NCBI RefSeq assembly: GCF_900111675.1
Contig: NZ_FOHO01000005.1
Location: 124,001 to 188,000 of the forward strand
Direction of reading: 5' to 3'
Length of the DNA stretch: 64,000 nt
From: Paracoccus homiensis
Lineage (GTDB): Bacteria > Pseudomonadota > Alphaproteobacteria > Rhodobacterales > Rhodobacteraceae
Every line of letters starts with the position of its first letter. Position 1 is the first letter of the stretch. Below the pieces are notes generated by a model that was not told where the DNA came from, did not search any database, and was given only the letters and a program-made list of their open reading frames with translations. A program made the position numbers and the translations under genes. Positions 8,987 to 18,465 of the stretch are shown here, in pieces.

Positions 8987-11704
8987 ATGCTCGGCATTGG
9001 AAATCTGGCGAAGAAGGTCTTTGGTACGCCGAATGACCGCAAGGTGAAATCGACCCGTCCCTTGGTCGCCCGCATCAACGCGCTGGAAGAGGACTTCAAG
9101 GCGCTTTCCGATGAGGGTCTGATCCAGAAAACCCGCGAATTTCAGACGCGCGTGGCCGAGGGTGAAAGCCTTGACGCCATCCTGCCCGAAGCCTTCGCCA
9201 ACTGTCGCGAGGGCGCGCGCCGCGCGCTTGGGCTGCGGGCCTTCGACACGCAGCTGATGGGCGGCATCTTCCTGCATCAGGGCAATATCGCCGAGATGAA
9301 GACCGGTGAAGGCAAGACGCTGGTTGCGACCTTCCCGGCCTATCTGAACGCGCTGACCGGCAAGGGCGTGCATGTCGTCACGGTGAACGACTATCTGGCC
9401 AAGCGCGATGCCGAATGGATGGGCAAGGTCTTTACCCAGCTGGGCATGACCAGCGGCGCGGTCTATCCCTTCCAGCCCGAGGCCGAAAAGCGCGTCGCCT
9501 ATCAGGCCGATGTGACCTATTCGACCAATAACGAGCTGGGTTTCGACTATCTGCGCGACAACATGAAGGGCAGCGTCGAAGAGATGCTTCAGCGCGGCCA
9601 TCATTTCGCCATCGTCGACGAAGTGGACAGCATCCTGATCGACGAGGCGCGGACCCCGCTGATCATCTCGGGGCCGTCGCAGGACCGTTCGGAACTGTAT
9701 GTCACGCTGGACAAATACATTCCGCTGCTGACCGAAGAACATTACAAGCTGGACGAAAAGGCCCGCAACGCCACCTTCACCGAAGAAGGTAACGAGTTTC
9801 TGGAACAAAGGCTGTCGGCAGACGGCATCCTTCCCGAAGGCCAGACGCTGTATGATCCGGAATCGACCACCATCGTCCACCATGCAAGCCAGGCCCTGCG
9901 CGCGCACAAGCTGTTCCTGAAGGATCAGCATTACATGATCCGCGATGGCGAAGTGGCGCTGATCGACGAATTCACCGGCCGCATGATGAAGGGCCGCCGC
10001 CTGTCGGACGGTCTGCATCAGGCGATCGAGGCCAAGGAAGGCGTCGCCATCCAGCCTGAAAACGTGACCCTGGCCAGCGTGACCTTCCAGAACTATTTCC
10101 GGCTTTACGACAAGCTGTCGGGCATGACCGGCACCGCCAGCACCGAGGCCGAGGAATTCGCCGAGATCTACAAGCTGGGCGTGGTCGAGGTACCGACGAA
10201 CCGTCCCATCCAGCGACTGGATGAACATGACCGGGTCTACCGTACCGCGCAGGAAAAATACGGCGCCGTCGTCGAGGCGATCAAGGAAGCCCATGCCAAG
10301 GGTCAGCCGACCCTTGTGGGCACGACCAGCATCGAGAAATCCGAAATGCTGTCCAGCGTGCTGCAACAGGCCGGGATCCCGCATAACGTCCTGAACGCCC
10401 GCCAGCACGAGGCCGAGGCGCAGATCGTTGCCGATGCCGGCAAGTCGGGCGCCGTCACCATCGCCACCAACATGGCCGGTCGCGGCACCGACATCCAGCT
10501 GGGCGGCAATGTCGAGATGAAGGTGATGGAGGCGCTGAACGCCGATCCCGACGCCAATCCCGACGAATTGCGCGCCCGGATCGAAGCCGAACATGCCAAC
10601 GAAAAGCAGAAGGTGCTGGACGCGGGCGGCCTGTTCGTTCTGGGCACCGAACGCCACGAAAGCCGCCGGATCGACAACCAGCTGCGCGGTCGTTCGGGCC
10701 GTCAGGGCGATCCCGGCCGTTCGCTGTTCTTCCTGTCGCTGGATGACGACCTGATGCGGATCTTCGGCTCCGAACGTCTGGACAAGGTCCTGTCCTCGCT
10801 GGGGATGAAGGAAGGCGAGGCGATCGTGCACCCTTGGGTGAACAAGTCGCTGGAACGTGCGCAGGCGAAGGTCGAGGGCCGCAACTTCGACATCCGCAAG
10901 CAGCTGCTGAAATTCGACGATGTTATGAACGATCAGCGCAAGGCGATCTTCAGCCAGCGCCGCGAGATCATGGACAGCCAGGAGGTCGGCGAAATCACCG
11001 CCGACATGCGCCATCAGGTCATCGACGATCTGGTCGATGATTTCATGCCACCGAAATCCTATGCCGATCAGTGGGACAGCGAGGGCCTAAAGAACGCCAT
11101 TCGCGAACGCCTGAACATGAACCTGCCGATCGGCGACTGGGCCGAAGAGGAAGGCGTCGATCAGGAAACCATGCGTGAACGCATCGCGGATGCGACCGAC
11201 ACCTACATGGCAGACAAGACCCAGGCCTTCGGCGAAGAAAACATGCGCCAGATCGAAAAGCAGGTGCTGCTGCAGATGATCGATCAGAAATGGCGCGAGC
11301 ATCTGGTCACGCTGGAACATCTACGCTCGGTCGTCGGCTTTCGCGGCTATGCGCAGCGCGACCCGCTGTCGGAATACAAGACCGAGGCGTTCCAGCTGTT
11401 CGAAACGCTGCTGGACGGGCTGCGTTTCGACGTGACCCAGCGCCTTGCCCAGATCCGTCCGCTGACGGATGCCGAGCGCGAGGACATGCTGCGCCAGATG
11501 GCGGAACAGCAGAAGGCCGCCCAGGAACATCTGACGATGGAGCATGGCGCCGAAAAGCAATCAACGGACGAGGAAGAAAAGCCTGCGCCGCTGGTCGAGG
11601 GTTTCGACGAAAACGACCCGTCGACCTGGGGTAATCCGTCGCGAAATGACCTGTGCCCCTGCGGCTCGGGCAAGAAGTTCAAACACTGCCACGGCGCGAT
11701 CTGA
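8987..11704 (+). CDS. secA: Preprotein translocase ATPase SecA
   Basis: SecA is the ATP-driven motor that pushes unfolded preproteins through SecYEG at the inner membrane. The 905-residue protein has all expected elements: Walker A MKTGEGKT (104-111), [10 protein letters not shown] (211-220), [14 protein letters not shown] in the second motor domain, and a C-terminal zinc-binding SEC-C tail with Cys890, Cys892, Cys901 and His902, used to bind SecB and phospholipid. Length is normal for the family. GAAGG precedes the ATG. It is followed by a convergent fmt gene and a hairpin at 11746-11781. Confidence 0.98.
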   Translation: MLGIGNLAKKVFGTPNDRKVKSTRPLVARINALEEDFKALSDEGLIQKTREFQTRVAEGESLDAILPEAFANCREGARRALGLRAFDTQLMGGIFLHQGNIAEMKTGEGKTLVATFPAYLNALTGKGVHVVTVNDYLAKRDAEWMGKVFTQLGMTSGAVYPFQPEAEKRVAYQADVTYSTNNELGFDYLRDNMKGSVEEMLQRGHHFAIVDEVDSILIDEARTPLIISGPSQDRSELYVTLDKYIPLLTEEHYKLDEKARNATFTEEGNEFLEQRLSADGILPEGQTLYDPESTTIVHHASQALRAHKLFLKDQHYMIRDGEVALIDEFTGRMMKGRRLSDGLHQAIEAKEGVAIQPENVTLASVTFQNYFRLYDKLSGMTGTASTEAEEFAEIYKLGVVEVPTNRPIQRLDEHDRVYRTAQEKYGAVVEAIKEAHAKGQPTLVGTTSIEKSEMLSSVLQQAGIPHNVLNARQHEAEAQIVADAGKSGAVTIATNMAGRGTDIQLGGNVEMKVMEALNADPDANPDELRARIEAEHANEKQKVLDAGGLFVLGTERHESRRIDNQLRGRSGRQGDPGRSLFFLSLDDDLMRIFGSERLDKVLSSLGMKEGEAIVHPWVNKSLERAQAKVEGRNFDIRKQLLKFDDVMNDQRKAIFSQRREIMDSQEVGEITADMRHQVIDDLVDDFMPPKSYADQWDSEGLKNAIRERLNMNLPIGDWAEEEGVDQETMRERIADATDTYMADKTQAFGEENMRQIEKQVLLQMIDQKWREHLVTLEHLRSVVGFRGYAQRDPLSEYKTEAFQLFETLLDGLRFDVTQRLAQIRPLTDAEREDMLRQMAEQQKAAQEHLTMEHGAEKQSTDEEEKPAPLVEGFDENDPSTWGNPSRNDLCPCGSGKKFKHCHGAI

Positions 11705-11745
11705 CACCAGACGGGGCGCAGTTTGCGTCCCGCGACCGCATTTGC

Positions 11746-11781
11746 GCCTGACGGGCGGGGCAAGCCCCGCCACGCTCAGGC
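11746..11781. terminator. Bipartite hairpin between convergent secA and fmt
   Basis: An inner 7-bp stem (ggcgggg / ccccgcc) is flanked by a second complementary pair (gcctga / tcaggc). It forms a two-step hairpin in the 99-bp gap between the secA and fmt stops. There is no T-run on either side, so any termination would be of the U-poor type. Confidence 0.5.
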
Positions 11782-11803
11782 ACAAAGCGGCAGTCGCCGC
11801 GCG

Positions 11804-12697
11804 TTACGCCAGTTTCAGAGGCAGCTTCCAACCCCGCAGAAGGTCATCGGCCTGCATGGGGCGCTTGCCGGATCGCTGCGCCAGCAGGATCTCAACGGCA
11901 CCCTCACCACAGGCAATCCGAAACCCGTCAAGAACCTCGCCAGCCTGCCCACTGCCCGCCACGACACGACTGCGCAGCAACTTGACCCGCTCTCCCTCGA
12001 TCTCGCACCAGGCACCGGGGAAAGGCGACAATCCACGTATCTGACGATCAATCTGCGTGGCCGACCGCGTCCAATCGATCCGCGCCTCGGATTTGTCGAT
12101 CTTTTCCGCATACCGAACACCATCGGCGGGCTGCGCCACAGCATCGGCCGGCAGCTGCGCAAGCACGCTGACGACAAGCTCCGCGCCCATGGTGGACAGC
12201 CGATCATGCAGATCCTGCGTCGTTTCCTCAACGCCGATCGGCGTTCGCGCCTCTGCGATCACCGGCCCGGTATCCAGTCCGACCTCCATCTGCATGATCG
12301 CGACACCCGTTTCCGCATCACCGGCCAGGATCGCGCGATGGATCGGCGCAGCCCCGCGCCAACGTGGCAACAGCGAAGCATGAATGTTCAGGCATCCGAA
12401 CCGCGGCGCATCCAGAACCTCCTTGGGCAGGATCAACCCATAGGCCACGACGACCGCCACATCCGCCTGCAATTCGGCAAATTCGCGCTGCGCTTCGGCA
12501 TCGCGCAACGACAGCGGGGTGCGCATCGGCAAACCCAGTTCCTCGGCCACCCTCTGCACCGCAGAGGGCCGTGCCTTCTGACCACGCCCGGCGGCACGCG
12601 GCGGCTGCGAATAAACCGCCACGACCTCGTGACGCGCCGCGATCTTGCGCAAGGCCGGAACTGAAAAATCAGGCGTTCCCATGAAAATCACACGCAT
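11804..12697 (-). CDS. fmt: Methionyl-tRNA formyltransferase
   Basis: Fmt formylates initiator Met-tRNA using 10-formyl-THF, the step undone later by peptide deformylase. The 297-residue protein has the formyltransferase motif [16 protein letters not shown] (104-119), with Asn104, His106 and downstream Asp142 in GLDTGP as catalytic residues. Two adjacent ATGs exist; the second (12697) is preferred because GAGG lies five bases upstream. That Shine-Dalgarno sequence adjoins the AG-rich end of a dispersed repeat at 12707-12736. It is the last gene of a def-def-def-fmt cluster. Confidence 0.95.
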   Translation of the reverse strand: MRVIFMGTPDFSVPALRKIAARHEVVAVYSQPPRAAGRGQKARPSAVQRVAEELGLPMRTPLSLRDAEAQREFAELQADVAVVVAYGLILPKEVLDAPRFGCLNIHASLLPRWRGAAPIHRAILAGDAETGVAIMQMEVGLDTGPVIAEARTPIGVEETTQDLHDRLSTMGAELVVSVLAQLPADAVAQPADGVRYAEKIDKSEARIDWTRSATQIDRQIRGLSPFPGAWCEIEGERVKLLRSRVVAGSGQAGEVLDGFRIACGEGAVEILLAQRSGKRPMQADDLLRGWKLPLKLA

Positions 12698-12706
12698 CAT
12701 CGCCTC

Positions 12707-12736
12707 TTCTTCTTTGTCCAAATACCCATCCTTGCC
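12707..12736 (-). repeat. Dispersed intergenic repeat, subfamily 2, copy 1
   Basis: On the minus strand this reads gcaaggatgggtatttg then gacaaagaagaag. A 24-base stretch differs at one position from the copy at 59170-59200. It fills part of the 72-bp gap between the third deformylase gene and fmt, and its AG-rich 3' end runs into the fmt ribosome binding site. Confidence 0.65.
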
Positions 12737-12769
12737 CGAAGCACGCGACAAGGCGGCCCTCAAAGCCAA

Positions 12770-13273
12770 TCAGCCGCGCCGGGACAGCTTGGCCGATTTC
12801 TGTACCAGCATCTTGCGGCGCAGTGGCGACAAATGGTCGACATACATGCGCCCGTTCAGATGGTCGATCTGATGCTGCACGCTGGTCGCCCACAGCCCGA
12901 CGAAATCGCGATCTTCCATGTCGCCCTTGGCGTTCATGAACCGCACCGTCACCGCACGGGGCCGGCTGACCGGGGCGAACACCCCCGGCAGGTTCGGGCT
13001 TGCCTCGTCATGCTGGCGCAGCTGGACGCTGGCATGCAGGATCTCCGGATTGGCCATCCGCACCGCCTGTCCGCGCTTGTCCGAGGCATCGACCACCGCC
13101 AGCCGCAGCATGATCCCGATCTGCGGCGCGGCAAGTCCGACGCCGGGCATCGCATCCATGGTCTGGATCATGTCGTCCCAGATCATCTGGACGGTCTCGG
13201 TAACGGCCTCGACCGGTTCGGCGGGCATGTGCAGGCGCTTGTCTGCATAGGGAATGAAGGGTCGAACGCTCAT
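12770..13273 (-). CDS. Degenerate peptide deformylase-like protein
   Basis: The 167-residue protein aligns along its whole length with peptide deformylase and keeps motif 1 (GVGLAAPQIG, 44-53). The other two catalytic motifs are altered. The [11 protein letters not shown] Cys of EGCLS is replaced (EASPN, Ser92), and the HExxH motif reads HQIDH (134-138), so the catalytic Glu is Gln. It should therefore lack normal deformylase activity. The frame is intact with normal codon use and overlaps the upstream def gene by ATGA, so it is maintained rather than decaying. A regulatory or binding role is possible but is inference. Confidence 0.88.
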   Translation of the reverse strand: MSVRPFIPYADKRLHMPAEPVEAVTETVQMIWDDMIQTMDAMPGVGLAAPQIGIMLRLAVVDASDKRGQAVRMANPEILHASVQLRQHDEASPNLPGVFAPVSRPRAVTVRFMNAKGDMEDRDFVGLWATSVQHQIDHLNGRMYVDHLSPLRRKMLVQKSAKLSRRG

Positions 13274-13785
13274 GTGACATCCACGATCAGGCGACCATCC
13301 AGATGGTCGAATTCATGCTGAAATATCCGCGCCTCGGCGCGGGTCAGTTGGCGCTGATGCCGCTTGCCCTGCAGATCGTACCAGCAGGCCGTGACCCAGG
13401 CCGGACGCGACACGACCATCGGCTGACCGGGAATCGACAGGCACTGCTCTTCGGCCTCGTCGGTTTCGGTCGATTGATCGACGATCTCGGGGTCCAGCGC
13501 GACCAAGGGCGAAGGGCGCCCTGCCTTCCACCCCGCATCCATGACAAAGACGCGATGCGCCCGGCCGATCTGCGGCGCGGCAAGGCCGCGGCCCTGTGCG
13601 TGATACATGCTGGCCAGCAAATCCCCTGCCAGGTCCTGCTGCTCGGCGGCGCTCAGATAGCCCGCGAATTCACAGACGCGGCGCAGGTCGGGATGCGGAT
13701 GGATCAGGATCGGCCTGACCTTACCCCTGGGCAGCCCGTCGGGCCAGCCGTCGCCGGCCGCACCCGGAGCGGGCCTCTCAGACAC
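13270..13785 (-). CDS. Peptide deformylase, second paralogue
   Basis: This 171-residue paralogue retains the Fe/Zn ligands: Cys115 in EQCLSIPG, and His157, Glu158 and His161 in QHEFDH. Motif 1 is GRGLAAPQIG (65-74). The usual Gly of EGCLS is Gln. It has an extra Pro/Gly-rich N-terminus of about 22 residues. It is probably active in removing N-formyl groups, but the motif changes suggest altered specificity or rate. It overlaps the first def gene by eight bases and the third by four, so the three appear cotranscribed with fmt. Confidence 0.88.
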   Translation of the reverse strand: MSERPAPGAAGDGWPDGLPRGKVRPILIHPHPDLRRVCEFAGYLSAAEQQDLAGDLLASMYHAQGRGLAAPQIGRAHRVFVMDAGWKAGRPSPLVALDPEIVDQSTETDEAEEQCLSIPGQPMVVSRPAWVTACWYDLQGKRHQRQLTRAEARIFQHEFDHLDGRLIVDVT

Positions 13786-14299
13786 GGGCGCGTTCCCGCT
13801 TCAGCTTGACCATCTTGCGGGTGATCATCTGCCGCTTCATCACCGACAGATGGTCGATGAACAGCACGCCGTTCAGGTGGTCCAGTTCGTGCTGGGCGCA
13901 GGTCGCCCACAGCCCGTCGAAATCCTGTTCATGCGTCTTGCCGTCCAGACCCAGCCAGCGCATCCGCACCTCGGCGGGGCGGGTCACTTCGGCATATTGA
14001 TCGGGGATCGACAGGCAGCCCTCGTCATAGACATTCGTGTCATCCGAGGACAGAACGATCTCGGGGTTGATCAGAACCATCGGATTCTTCTCGTCCTCGG
14101 GCTCTCGGGTTGCGTCCATCACGAAGATCCGGCGCAGAACGCCGATCTGCGGGGCGGCAAGGCCGATGCCGGGCGCATCATACATCGTGGCCAGCATGTC
14201 ATCGGCCAGCGCCTCGATTTCGGGCGTGACGCGGGCGATGGGTTCGGCCACCTTCTTCAGGCGGGGATCGGGATGGATCAGGATCGGACGCAGGCTCAT
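13778..14299 (-). CDS. def: Peptide deformylase, canonical
   Basis: Peptide deformylase removes the formyl group from nascent proteins at the ribosome exit. The 173-residue protein has all three motifs intact: GIGLAAPQIG (44-53), EGCLSIP (93-99, Cys95) and QHELDHLNG (His137, Glu138, His141). The start at 14299 (MSLRPILIHPDPRL) fits the family; in-frame codons further upstream would add an unconserved extension. It is the promoter-proximal gene of the def-def-def-fmt cluster and divergent from a PLP-enzyme gene across 76 bp. Confidence 0.96.
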   Translation of the reverse strand: MSLRPILIHPDPRLKKVAEPIARVTPEIEALADDMLATMYDAPGIGLAAPQIGVLRRIFVMDATREPEDEKNPMVLINPEIVLSSDDTNVYDEGCLSIPDQYAEVTRPAEVRMRWLGLDGKTHEQDFDGLWATCAQHELDHLNGVLFIDHLSVMKRQMITRKMVKLKRERARV

Positions 14300-14375
14300 G
14301 CATTGCGATTTAGGCGATGGCTTCACCTGACGCAACAACCCGCGTAAGCAGAAGCGACAAAGCAAAGGAGCCGAC

Positions 14376-15560
14376 ATGACCCTGCCCGATTTCGACGAAG
14401 TGATCGATCGCACCGGAACGCATTGCTCGAAATGGGACGACATGGAGGCGGGCTTTGGCGTGTCGCCGGCCGAAGGCGGGCTGGCGATGTGGGTCGCGGA
14501 CATGGATTTCCGGCCGCCCGCCGCCGTTCAGCGCGCGGTCGAAACCGCCGCCGCCCACGGCATCTATGGCTATCCCGGCGCGAACCCCGCCTATCAGCAG
14601 TCGATCTGCTGGTGGATGGCCAATCGCCACGACTGGACAGTCGATCCCGACTGGATCCTGACCGCCGCCGGGCTGGTCAACGGCACCGCGATGGCGGTGC
14701 AGGCCTTTACCCAGCCGGGCGATGGGGTGATCGTGATGTCGCCCGTCTATCACGCCTTTGGCCGCATCATCAAAGCCAATAACCGCAATCTGGTCGAACT
14801 GCCGCTGGCTCAGGACGAAGGCAGCTATCGGCTGGACTGGTCACGCTGGGAAACCATGCTGGACGGGTCGGAACGGATGATGATCCTGTGTTCGCCGCAT
14901 AATCCCGGCGGGCGCGTCTGGACCGCCGAGGAACTGCGGCAGGTCGCGGATTTCTGCGTGCGTCACGACCTGATCCTGATCTCGGACGAGATCCACAACG
15001 ATCTGGTCATGCCGGGCCACAAACATCATGTCATGGCCGCACTGGTCCCCGAGATCAGCGACCGCCTGATCACGCTGAGCGCGGCGACCAAGACCTTCAA
15101 CATCGCCGGTGCGCATCTGGGCAACGCGATCATCGCCGATGCTGATCTGCGCCTGCGCTTCAAGGCCGCGCTGATGGCCGGGGGCGTTTCGCCCGCCTTC
15201 ATCGGCGCCGAGATGGTCACCGCCGCCTATTCCCCGGAAGGTGCGGCATGGGTTGATTCGCTGGTCGATTACCTTGACGGCAACCGCCGCCTGTTCGACA
15301 AGGGCGTGAACGCGATCCCCGGCCTGCGTTCCATGCCCCTGCAGGCCACCTACCTGTCCTGGGTGGATTTTTCCGGGACCGGCATGACCCCGGCCGAGTT
15401 CACCGCCCGCGTCGAGCGTGGCGCAAAGATCGCAGCCAATCACGGAAAAAGCTTCGGGGCGGGCGGCGACAGCTTTCTTCGCTTCAACATCGCAACGCCG
15501 CGTGCAAGGGTGGCGCAGGCCGTCCAGCGTCTGCAGGAGGCTTTTTCGGACCTGCAATAA
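14376..15560 (+). CDS. PatB/MalY-type PLP-dependent C-S lyase (cystathionine beta-lyase-like)
   Basis: A fold-type I PLP enzyme of 394 residues. The cofactor Lys lies in SAATKTFNIAG (Lys239), and SPHNPGGRVW (173-182) and SDEIHNDL (203-210) are typical of the MalY/PatB branch. Members release pyruvate, ammonia and a thiol from cystathionine or cysteine S-conjugates in the cytoplasm. A repressor side-role as in E. coli MalY cannot be judged here. The start is preceded by AAAGGAG. The gene is followed at a short distance by an L,D-transpeptidase gene with no obvious functional link. Confidence 0.88.
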   Translation: MTLPDFDEVIDRTGTHCSKWDDMEAGFGVSPAEGGLAMWVADMDFRPPAAVQRAVETAAAHGIYGYPGANPAYQQSICWWMANRHDWTVDPDWILTAAGLVNGTAMAVQAFTQPGDGVIVMSPVYHAFGRIIKANNRNLVELPLAQDEGSYRLDWSRWETMLDGSERMMILCSPHNPGGRVWTAEELRQVADFCVRHDLILISDEIHNDLVMPGHKHHVMAALVPEISDRLITLSAATKTFNIAGAHLGNAIIADADLRLRFKAALMAGGVSPAFIGAEMVTAAYSPEGAAWVDSLVDYLDGNRRLFDKGVNAIPGLRSMPLQATYLSWVDFSGTGMTPAEFTARVERGAKIAANHGKSFGAGGDSFLRFNIATPRARVAQAVQRLQEAFSDLQ

Positions 15561-15590
15561 CCTGTTTCGCTTTGGAAATCCGACACCGCG

Positions 15591-16085
15591 ATGCTGGCCT
15601 TTCTTTTTCTGGGGTGGCTACAGGGCCACCTGAACAAAGCCGATGATCTGAAAGGCCCGCTGGACGGTCCGGTCGATCGCATCCTCATCGACAAATCCGA
15701 CCGGCGCATGACCGCGTTTCGCGGTGGCAAGCCGGTGCGCGTCTATGACGTCGCCCTTGGCTTCGCCCCCGAGGGCGACAAGAAGCTGGAAGGCGACGGC
15801 AAGACACCCGAGGGCGTCTACCGCGTCGACATGCTGAAAAAGAACAGCAGCTTCCACCTTGCCCTGCGGCTGGACTATCCGCGCGCCGATCACGTCGCGC
15901 TGGCGCGGGCCGGTGGCTATAACCCCGGCGGCGATATTTATATCCATGGCCAGCCCAACAGCCGCCCGGACGGGGAAATCCTGCCCGGCGACTGGACCGC
16001 CGGCTGCATCGCCCTGTCCGATGCCGAGGTGACCGAGCTGTTCGGCGCGATCCGCCTTGGCACCGAGGTCGAAATTCAGCCCTGA
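15591..16085 (+). CDS. L,D-transpeptidase family (YkuD) protein
   Basis: The 164-residue protein contains one YkuD domain with the catalytic signature: His119 in IHGQPN and the nucleophile Cys139 in [11 protein letters not shown]. Such enzymes form 3-3 cross-links in peptidoglycan or attach proteins to it. The N-terminus ([13 protein letters not shown]) is hydrophobic and could be a short signal anchor, placing the domain in the periplasm, although it is shorter than usual. It lies between patB-like and accA genes on the same strand. Confidence 0.87.
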   Translation: MLAFLFLGWLQGHLNKADDLKGPLDGPVDRILIDKSDRRMTAFRGGKPVRVYDVALGFAPEGDKKLEGDGKTPEGVYRVDMLKKNSSFHLALRLDYPRADHVALARAGGYNPGGDIYIHGQPNSRPDGEILPGDWTAGCIALSDAEVTELFGAIRLGTEVEIQP

Positions 16086-16161
16086 TCCGGCCCGCGTTGC
16101 AATCCCGCGCCGTCAGCCGCATATAGGGCAAAATCGCGAACAGCCCCGGAGCACTTCTGGC

Positions 16162-17121
16162 ATGGTCTATCTGGACTTCGAAAAACCCCTGGCCGACATT
16201 GAAGGCAAGGCAGAAGAACTGCGGACAATGGCCCGCAAATCCGAAGATGCGGTCGATGTCGAAAAAGAGGCCGCCGCGCTGGACAAGAAAGCCAGCGATC
16301 TTCTAGGCGATCTTTACAAGAATCTTGACCCCTGGCGCAAAACCCAGGTCGCGCGCCATCCCGATCGTCCGCATTGCCGCGACTATATCGAGGCGCTTTT
16401 CACCGAATACACCCCGCTTGCCGGTGACCGTGCCTTTGGTGACGACCACGCCGTGATGGGCGGCCTGGCCCGCTTCAAGGATCAGCCATGCGTGGTGATC
16501 GGCCATGAAAAAGGCAATGATACCAAATCGCGCATCACCCATAATTTCGGCATGGCCCGCCCCGAGGGGTATCGCAAGGCAATCCGCCTGATGGACATGG
16601 CGCATCGCTTTGGCCTGCCGGTCATTACGCTGGTCGACACGCCGGGCGCCTATCCCGGCAAAGGCGCCGAGGAACGCGGCCAGTCCGAAGCGATTGCCCG
16701 CTGCACCCAGAAATGCCTTGAAATCGGCGTTCCTCTGGTCAGCGTCATCATCGGCGAAGGCGGATCCGGCGGTGCCGTGGCCTTTGCCACCGCCAACCAG
16801 ATCGCGATGCTGGAACATTCGATCTACTCGGTGATCTCGCCCGAGGGCTGCGCCTCGATCCTGTGGAAGGACGCCGACAAGATGCGCGAGGCCGCCACGG
16901 CGCTGCGCCTGACCGCGCAGGACCTGAAGAAACTGGGCGTGATCGACCGCATCATCAAGGAACCTCTGGGCGGCGCTCAGCGGGATTCCGCCGGTGCGAT
17001 CAAGGCGGTCGGCGATGAGATTTCCGCAATGCTGAACGATATGGTCGGCAAGAAATCGCCCGAGCTGATCAAGGACCGGCGGCAGAAATTCCTGAGCATG
17101 GGTTCAAAATCCTTGGTCTAG
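16162..17121 (+). CDS. accA: Acetyl-CoA carboxylase carboxyltransferase subunit alpha
   Basis: AccA is the alpha subunit of the carboxyltransferase that makes malonyl-CoA for fatty acid synthesis. The 319-residue protein has a coiled-coil N-terminus (about 1-60) and the crotonase-like core with [33 protein letters not shown] and [10 protein letters not shown]. The ATG at 16162 gives the family N-terminus [10 protein letters not shown]. Partner genes accB, accC and accD are not in the window. A 9-bp inverted repeat without T-run follows at 17158-17193. Confidence 0.97.
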   Translation: MVYLDFEKPLADIEGKAEELRTMARKSEDAVDVEKEAAALDKKASDLLGDLYKNLDPWRKTQVARHPDRPHCRDYIEALFTEYTPLAGDRAFGDDHAVMGGLARFKDQPCVVIGHEKGNDTKSRITHNFGMARPEGYRKAIRLMDMAHRFGLPVITLVDTPGAYPGKGAEERGQSEAIARCTQKCLEIGVPLVSVIIGEGGSGGAVAFATANQIAMLEHSIYSVISPEGCASILWKDADKMREAATALRLTAQDLKKLGVIDRIIKEPLGGAQRDSAGAIKAVGDEISAMLNDMVGKKSPELIKDRRQKFLSMGSKSLV

Positions 17122-17391
17122 GTATTTCCACCCACAAGATCTGGTAACAATCGACCTCCTTGCCGATGAAACCAGCGCCTTCTGTCGGCAAGGCGACACA
17201 AGTTTAGATCAAACGGTTTAAGAAGATTCTTGCCGATCGGGGGTACCGGATCAGTGAGTGTTTGGTTTAAGAGTTTCGGTCCCTCCGGCCGGGCGCGGTT
17301 TCAGCGAACCGCATAACAATATTCTCAAAGCCTGTTGCATGGATTTTAAGCAAAGCTAAACTTCGGTGGCGGATTGTTACCGAGGTTTTTT
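17122..17391. other. Intergenic region accA to Crp/Fnr gene with inverted and direct repeats
   Basis: About 270 bp without a gene. It holds a 9-bp inverted repeat (ccttgccga at 17158-17166, tcggcaagg at 17185-17193, 18-base loop) that may end the accA transcript. The half-site cttgccgat recurs near 17227, and ggtttaaga occurs twice about 50 bp apart. A candidate promoter for the regulator gene is TTGCAT (17335-17340), 16 bases, TAAACT. No FNR-type TTGAT-N4-ATCAA box is visible. Confidence 0.5.
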
Positions 17392-18114
17392 GTGCAGGAT
17401 ATTGTTCCGAACCATCAGGATTCCCGACAGGCCGAATATCTGGCCCATCGGATCCGACAACTGGACCCCGACCTTCTGCGCGGCATTGATGATGGCGCGA
17501 TGATCAGTCTGGCCTCTCAGATGCAGCTTCGCACGATGACCTCCGCGCGCGAGGTTCTGACCCAGGGTGAGCCCACCCGCGTCGCCTTTCTGGTTCTGGA
17601 AGGACGTGTCGAGGTCAGCTTCATCAATATCGACGGCAACAAGGTTCTGGCGCATGTCGCGCAACCCGGCGAAGTCATCGGCGAGGTCGAGATCCTGTCG
17701 GGCCTGTCATGCGCCGCGACCTGCCTTGCGTTGCAGAACAGCACCCTTGCGATCTTCAGTGCACAGGTGCTGCATCGCTGTATCGAACCCGAAAAGCTGC
17801 TGGGCAATTTCGCGCGGATCTTTCATGCGCGTCTGGTGCGCGACAACCGCCAGCATACAGTGGCGATGTACTATCCCGCCGAGGAACGGGTGCGCTCGCA
17901 TCTTCTGACCCTGACCACGCCCGAACATCCCGAAGCGATCATCAGCCAGTCCAAGCTGGCGGCTTTCGCCGGCTGTTCTCGGCAGACCGTCAACAAGACG
18001 CTGGCCCAGTTGCGGGCAGAGAAAACGATTGAACTGGGCCGCGGCGTCATCCGCGTTCTGGATCGCAACAGACTGCAACAAACGCAGCTGACACCGGACA
18101 AGGACGGGGATTAG
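17392..18114 (+). CDS. Crp/Fnr family transcriptional regulator
   Basis: The 240-residue protein has an N-terminal cyclic-nucleotide-binding-type beta-roll (about 35-140; VLEGRVEVSF, GEVIGEVEILSG) and a C-terminal winged helix with recognition helix SKLAAFAGCSRQTVNKTLAQLR (about 193-214). The N-terminal Cys cluster of oxygen-sensing FNR is absent, so it is not FNR itself; the effector is unknown. I chose the GTG at 17392 because GAGG lies six bases upstream. A TTG six codons earlier is possible. It is monocistronic as far as can be seen. Confidence 0.85.
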   Translation: MQDIVPNHQDSRQAEYLAHRIRQLDPDLLRGIDDGAMISLASQMQLRTMTSAREVLTQGEPTRVAFLVLEGRVEVSFINIDGNKVLAHVAQPGEVIGEVEILSGLSCAATCLALQNSTLAIFSAQVLHRCIEPEKLLGNFARIFHARLVRDNRQHTVAMYYPAEERVRSHLLTLTTPEHPEAIISQSKLAAFAGCSRQTVNKTLAQLRAEKTIELGRGVIRVLDRNRLQQTQLTPDKDGD

Positions 18115-18465
18115 CTGCACCGGCAGGCGTGGCTTTGCGGCAACAGGTCGCGGCAAAACCACGATCGACCGCATCCTTTCGTTGCCAGATGATCACGCCG
18201 CCGTCATCCCTATCGTGCCCGATGACCACATCCAAGAAGGAGGGGCGCGCATGAGCAATCGTATTCTCGCGACTTTCCGATTCGTGGTCCCGGCCCAAGG
18301 CACCCGGCGAAACGCCTGATGCCATTGGCCCTTCGGGCCATCTTCGACCTGACATGACTGCGATCTGACCTGCCCCATGCAGGCTGTCCACGCATGTTCG
18401 GTCGCCTTCCACAAAAGCCAAGTCCCGTGCCGATCCCGTCACGGGTCCATCCACAGGAGAGCGAC
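18115..18465 (+). other. Structured 350-bp region with a micro-ORF and tandem hairpins
   Basis: Between the regulator gene and the DUF1127-like gene. It contains a 22-codon ORF (18251-18319) and then three separate stem-loops: tggccc/gggcca at 18326-18340, cctgc/gcagg at 18369-18383, and cccgtg/cacggg at 18424-18445. A further imperfect stem (gtggctttgc / ggcaaaaccac) lies near 18127-18160. This density of structure suggests a structured 5' leader or small RNA locus. No match to a known RNA family can be made by eye. Confidence 0.4.
18251..18319 (+). CDS. 22-codon micro-ORF with strong Shine-Dalgarno sequence
   Basis: A basic peptide beginning MSNRILATFRFVV, 22 residues long. AAGGAGG at 18237-18243 sits seven bases before the ATG, better than that of many genes in the window. 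No family is recognised. It may be a leader peptide for the downstream DUF1127-like gene, a small protein, or chance. Its neighbours are hairpins rather than coding sequence. Confidence 0.4.
   Translation: MSNRILATFRFVVPAQGTRRNA

Noticed and set aside
8779-9099. N-terminal extension of the parvulin gene into secA
   Set aside because: It would bury the signal peptide and overlap secA; the start at 8778 has a good ribosome binding site.
12770-13273. Third deformylase as a pseudogene
   Set aside because: The frame is intact, codon use is normal and it overlaps its neighbour precisely; only catalytic residues are changed.
17158-17240. CRISPR-like array
   Set aside because: Only two or three short nine-base repeats with irregular spacing and no cas genes.
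17122-17391. FNR or Crp box before the Crp/Fnr-family gene
   Set aside because: No TTGAT-N4-ATCAA or TGTGA-N6-TCACA pattern is present; only unrelated repeats are.
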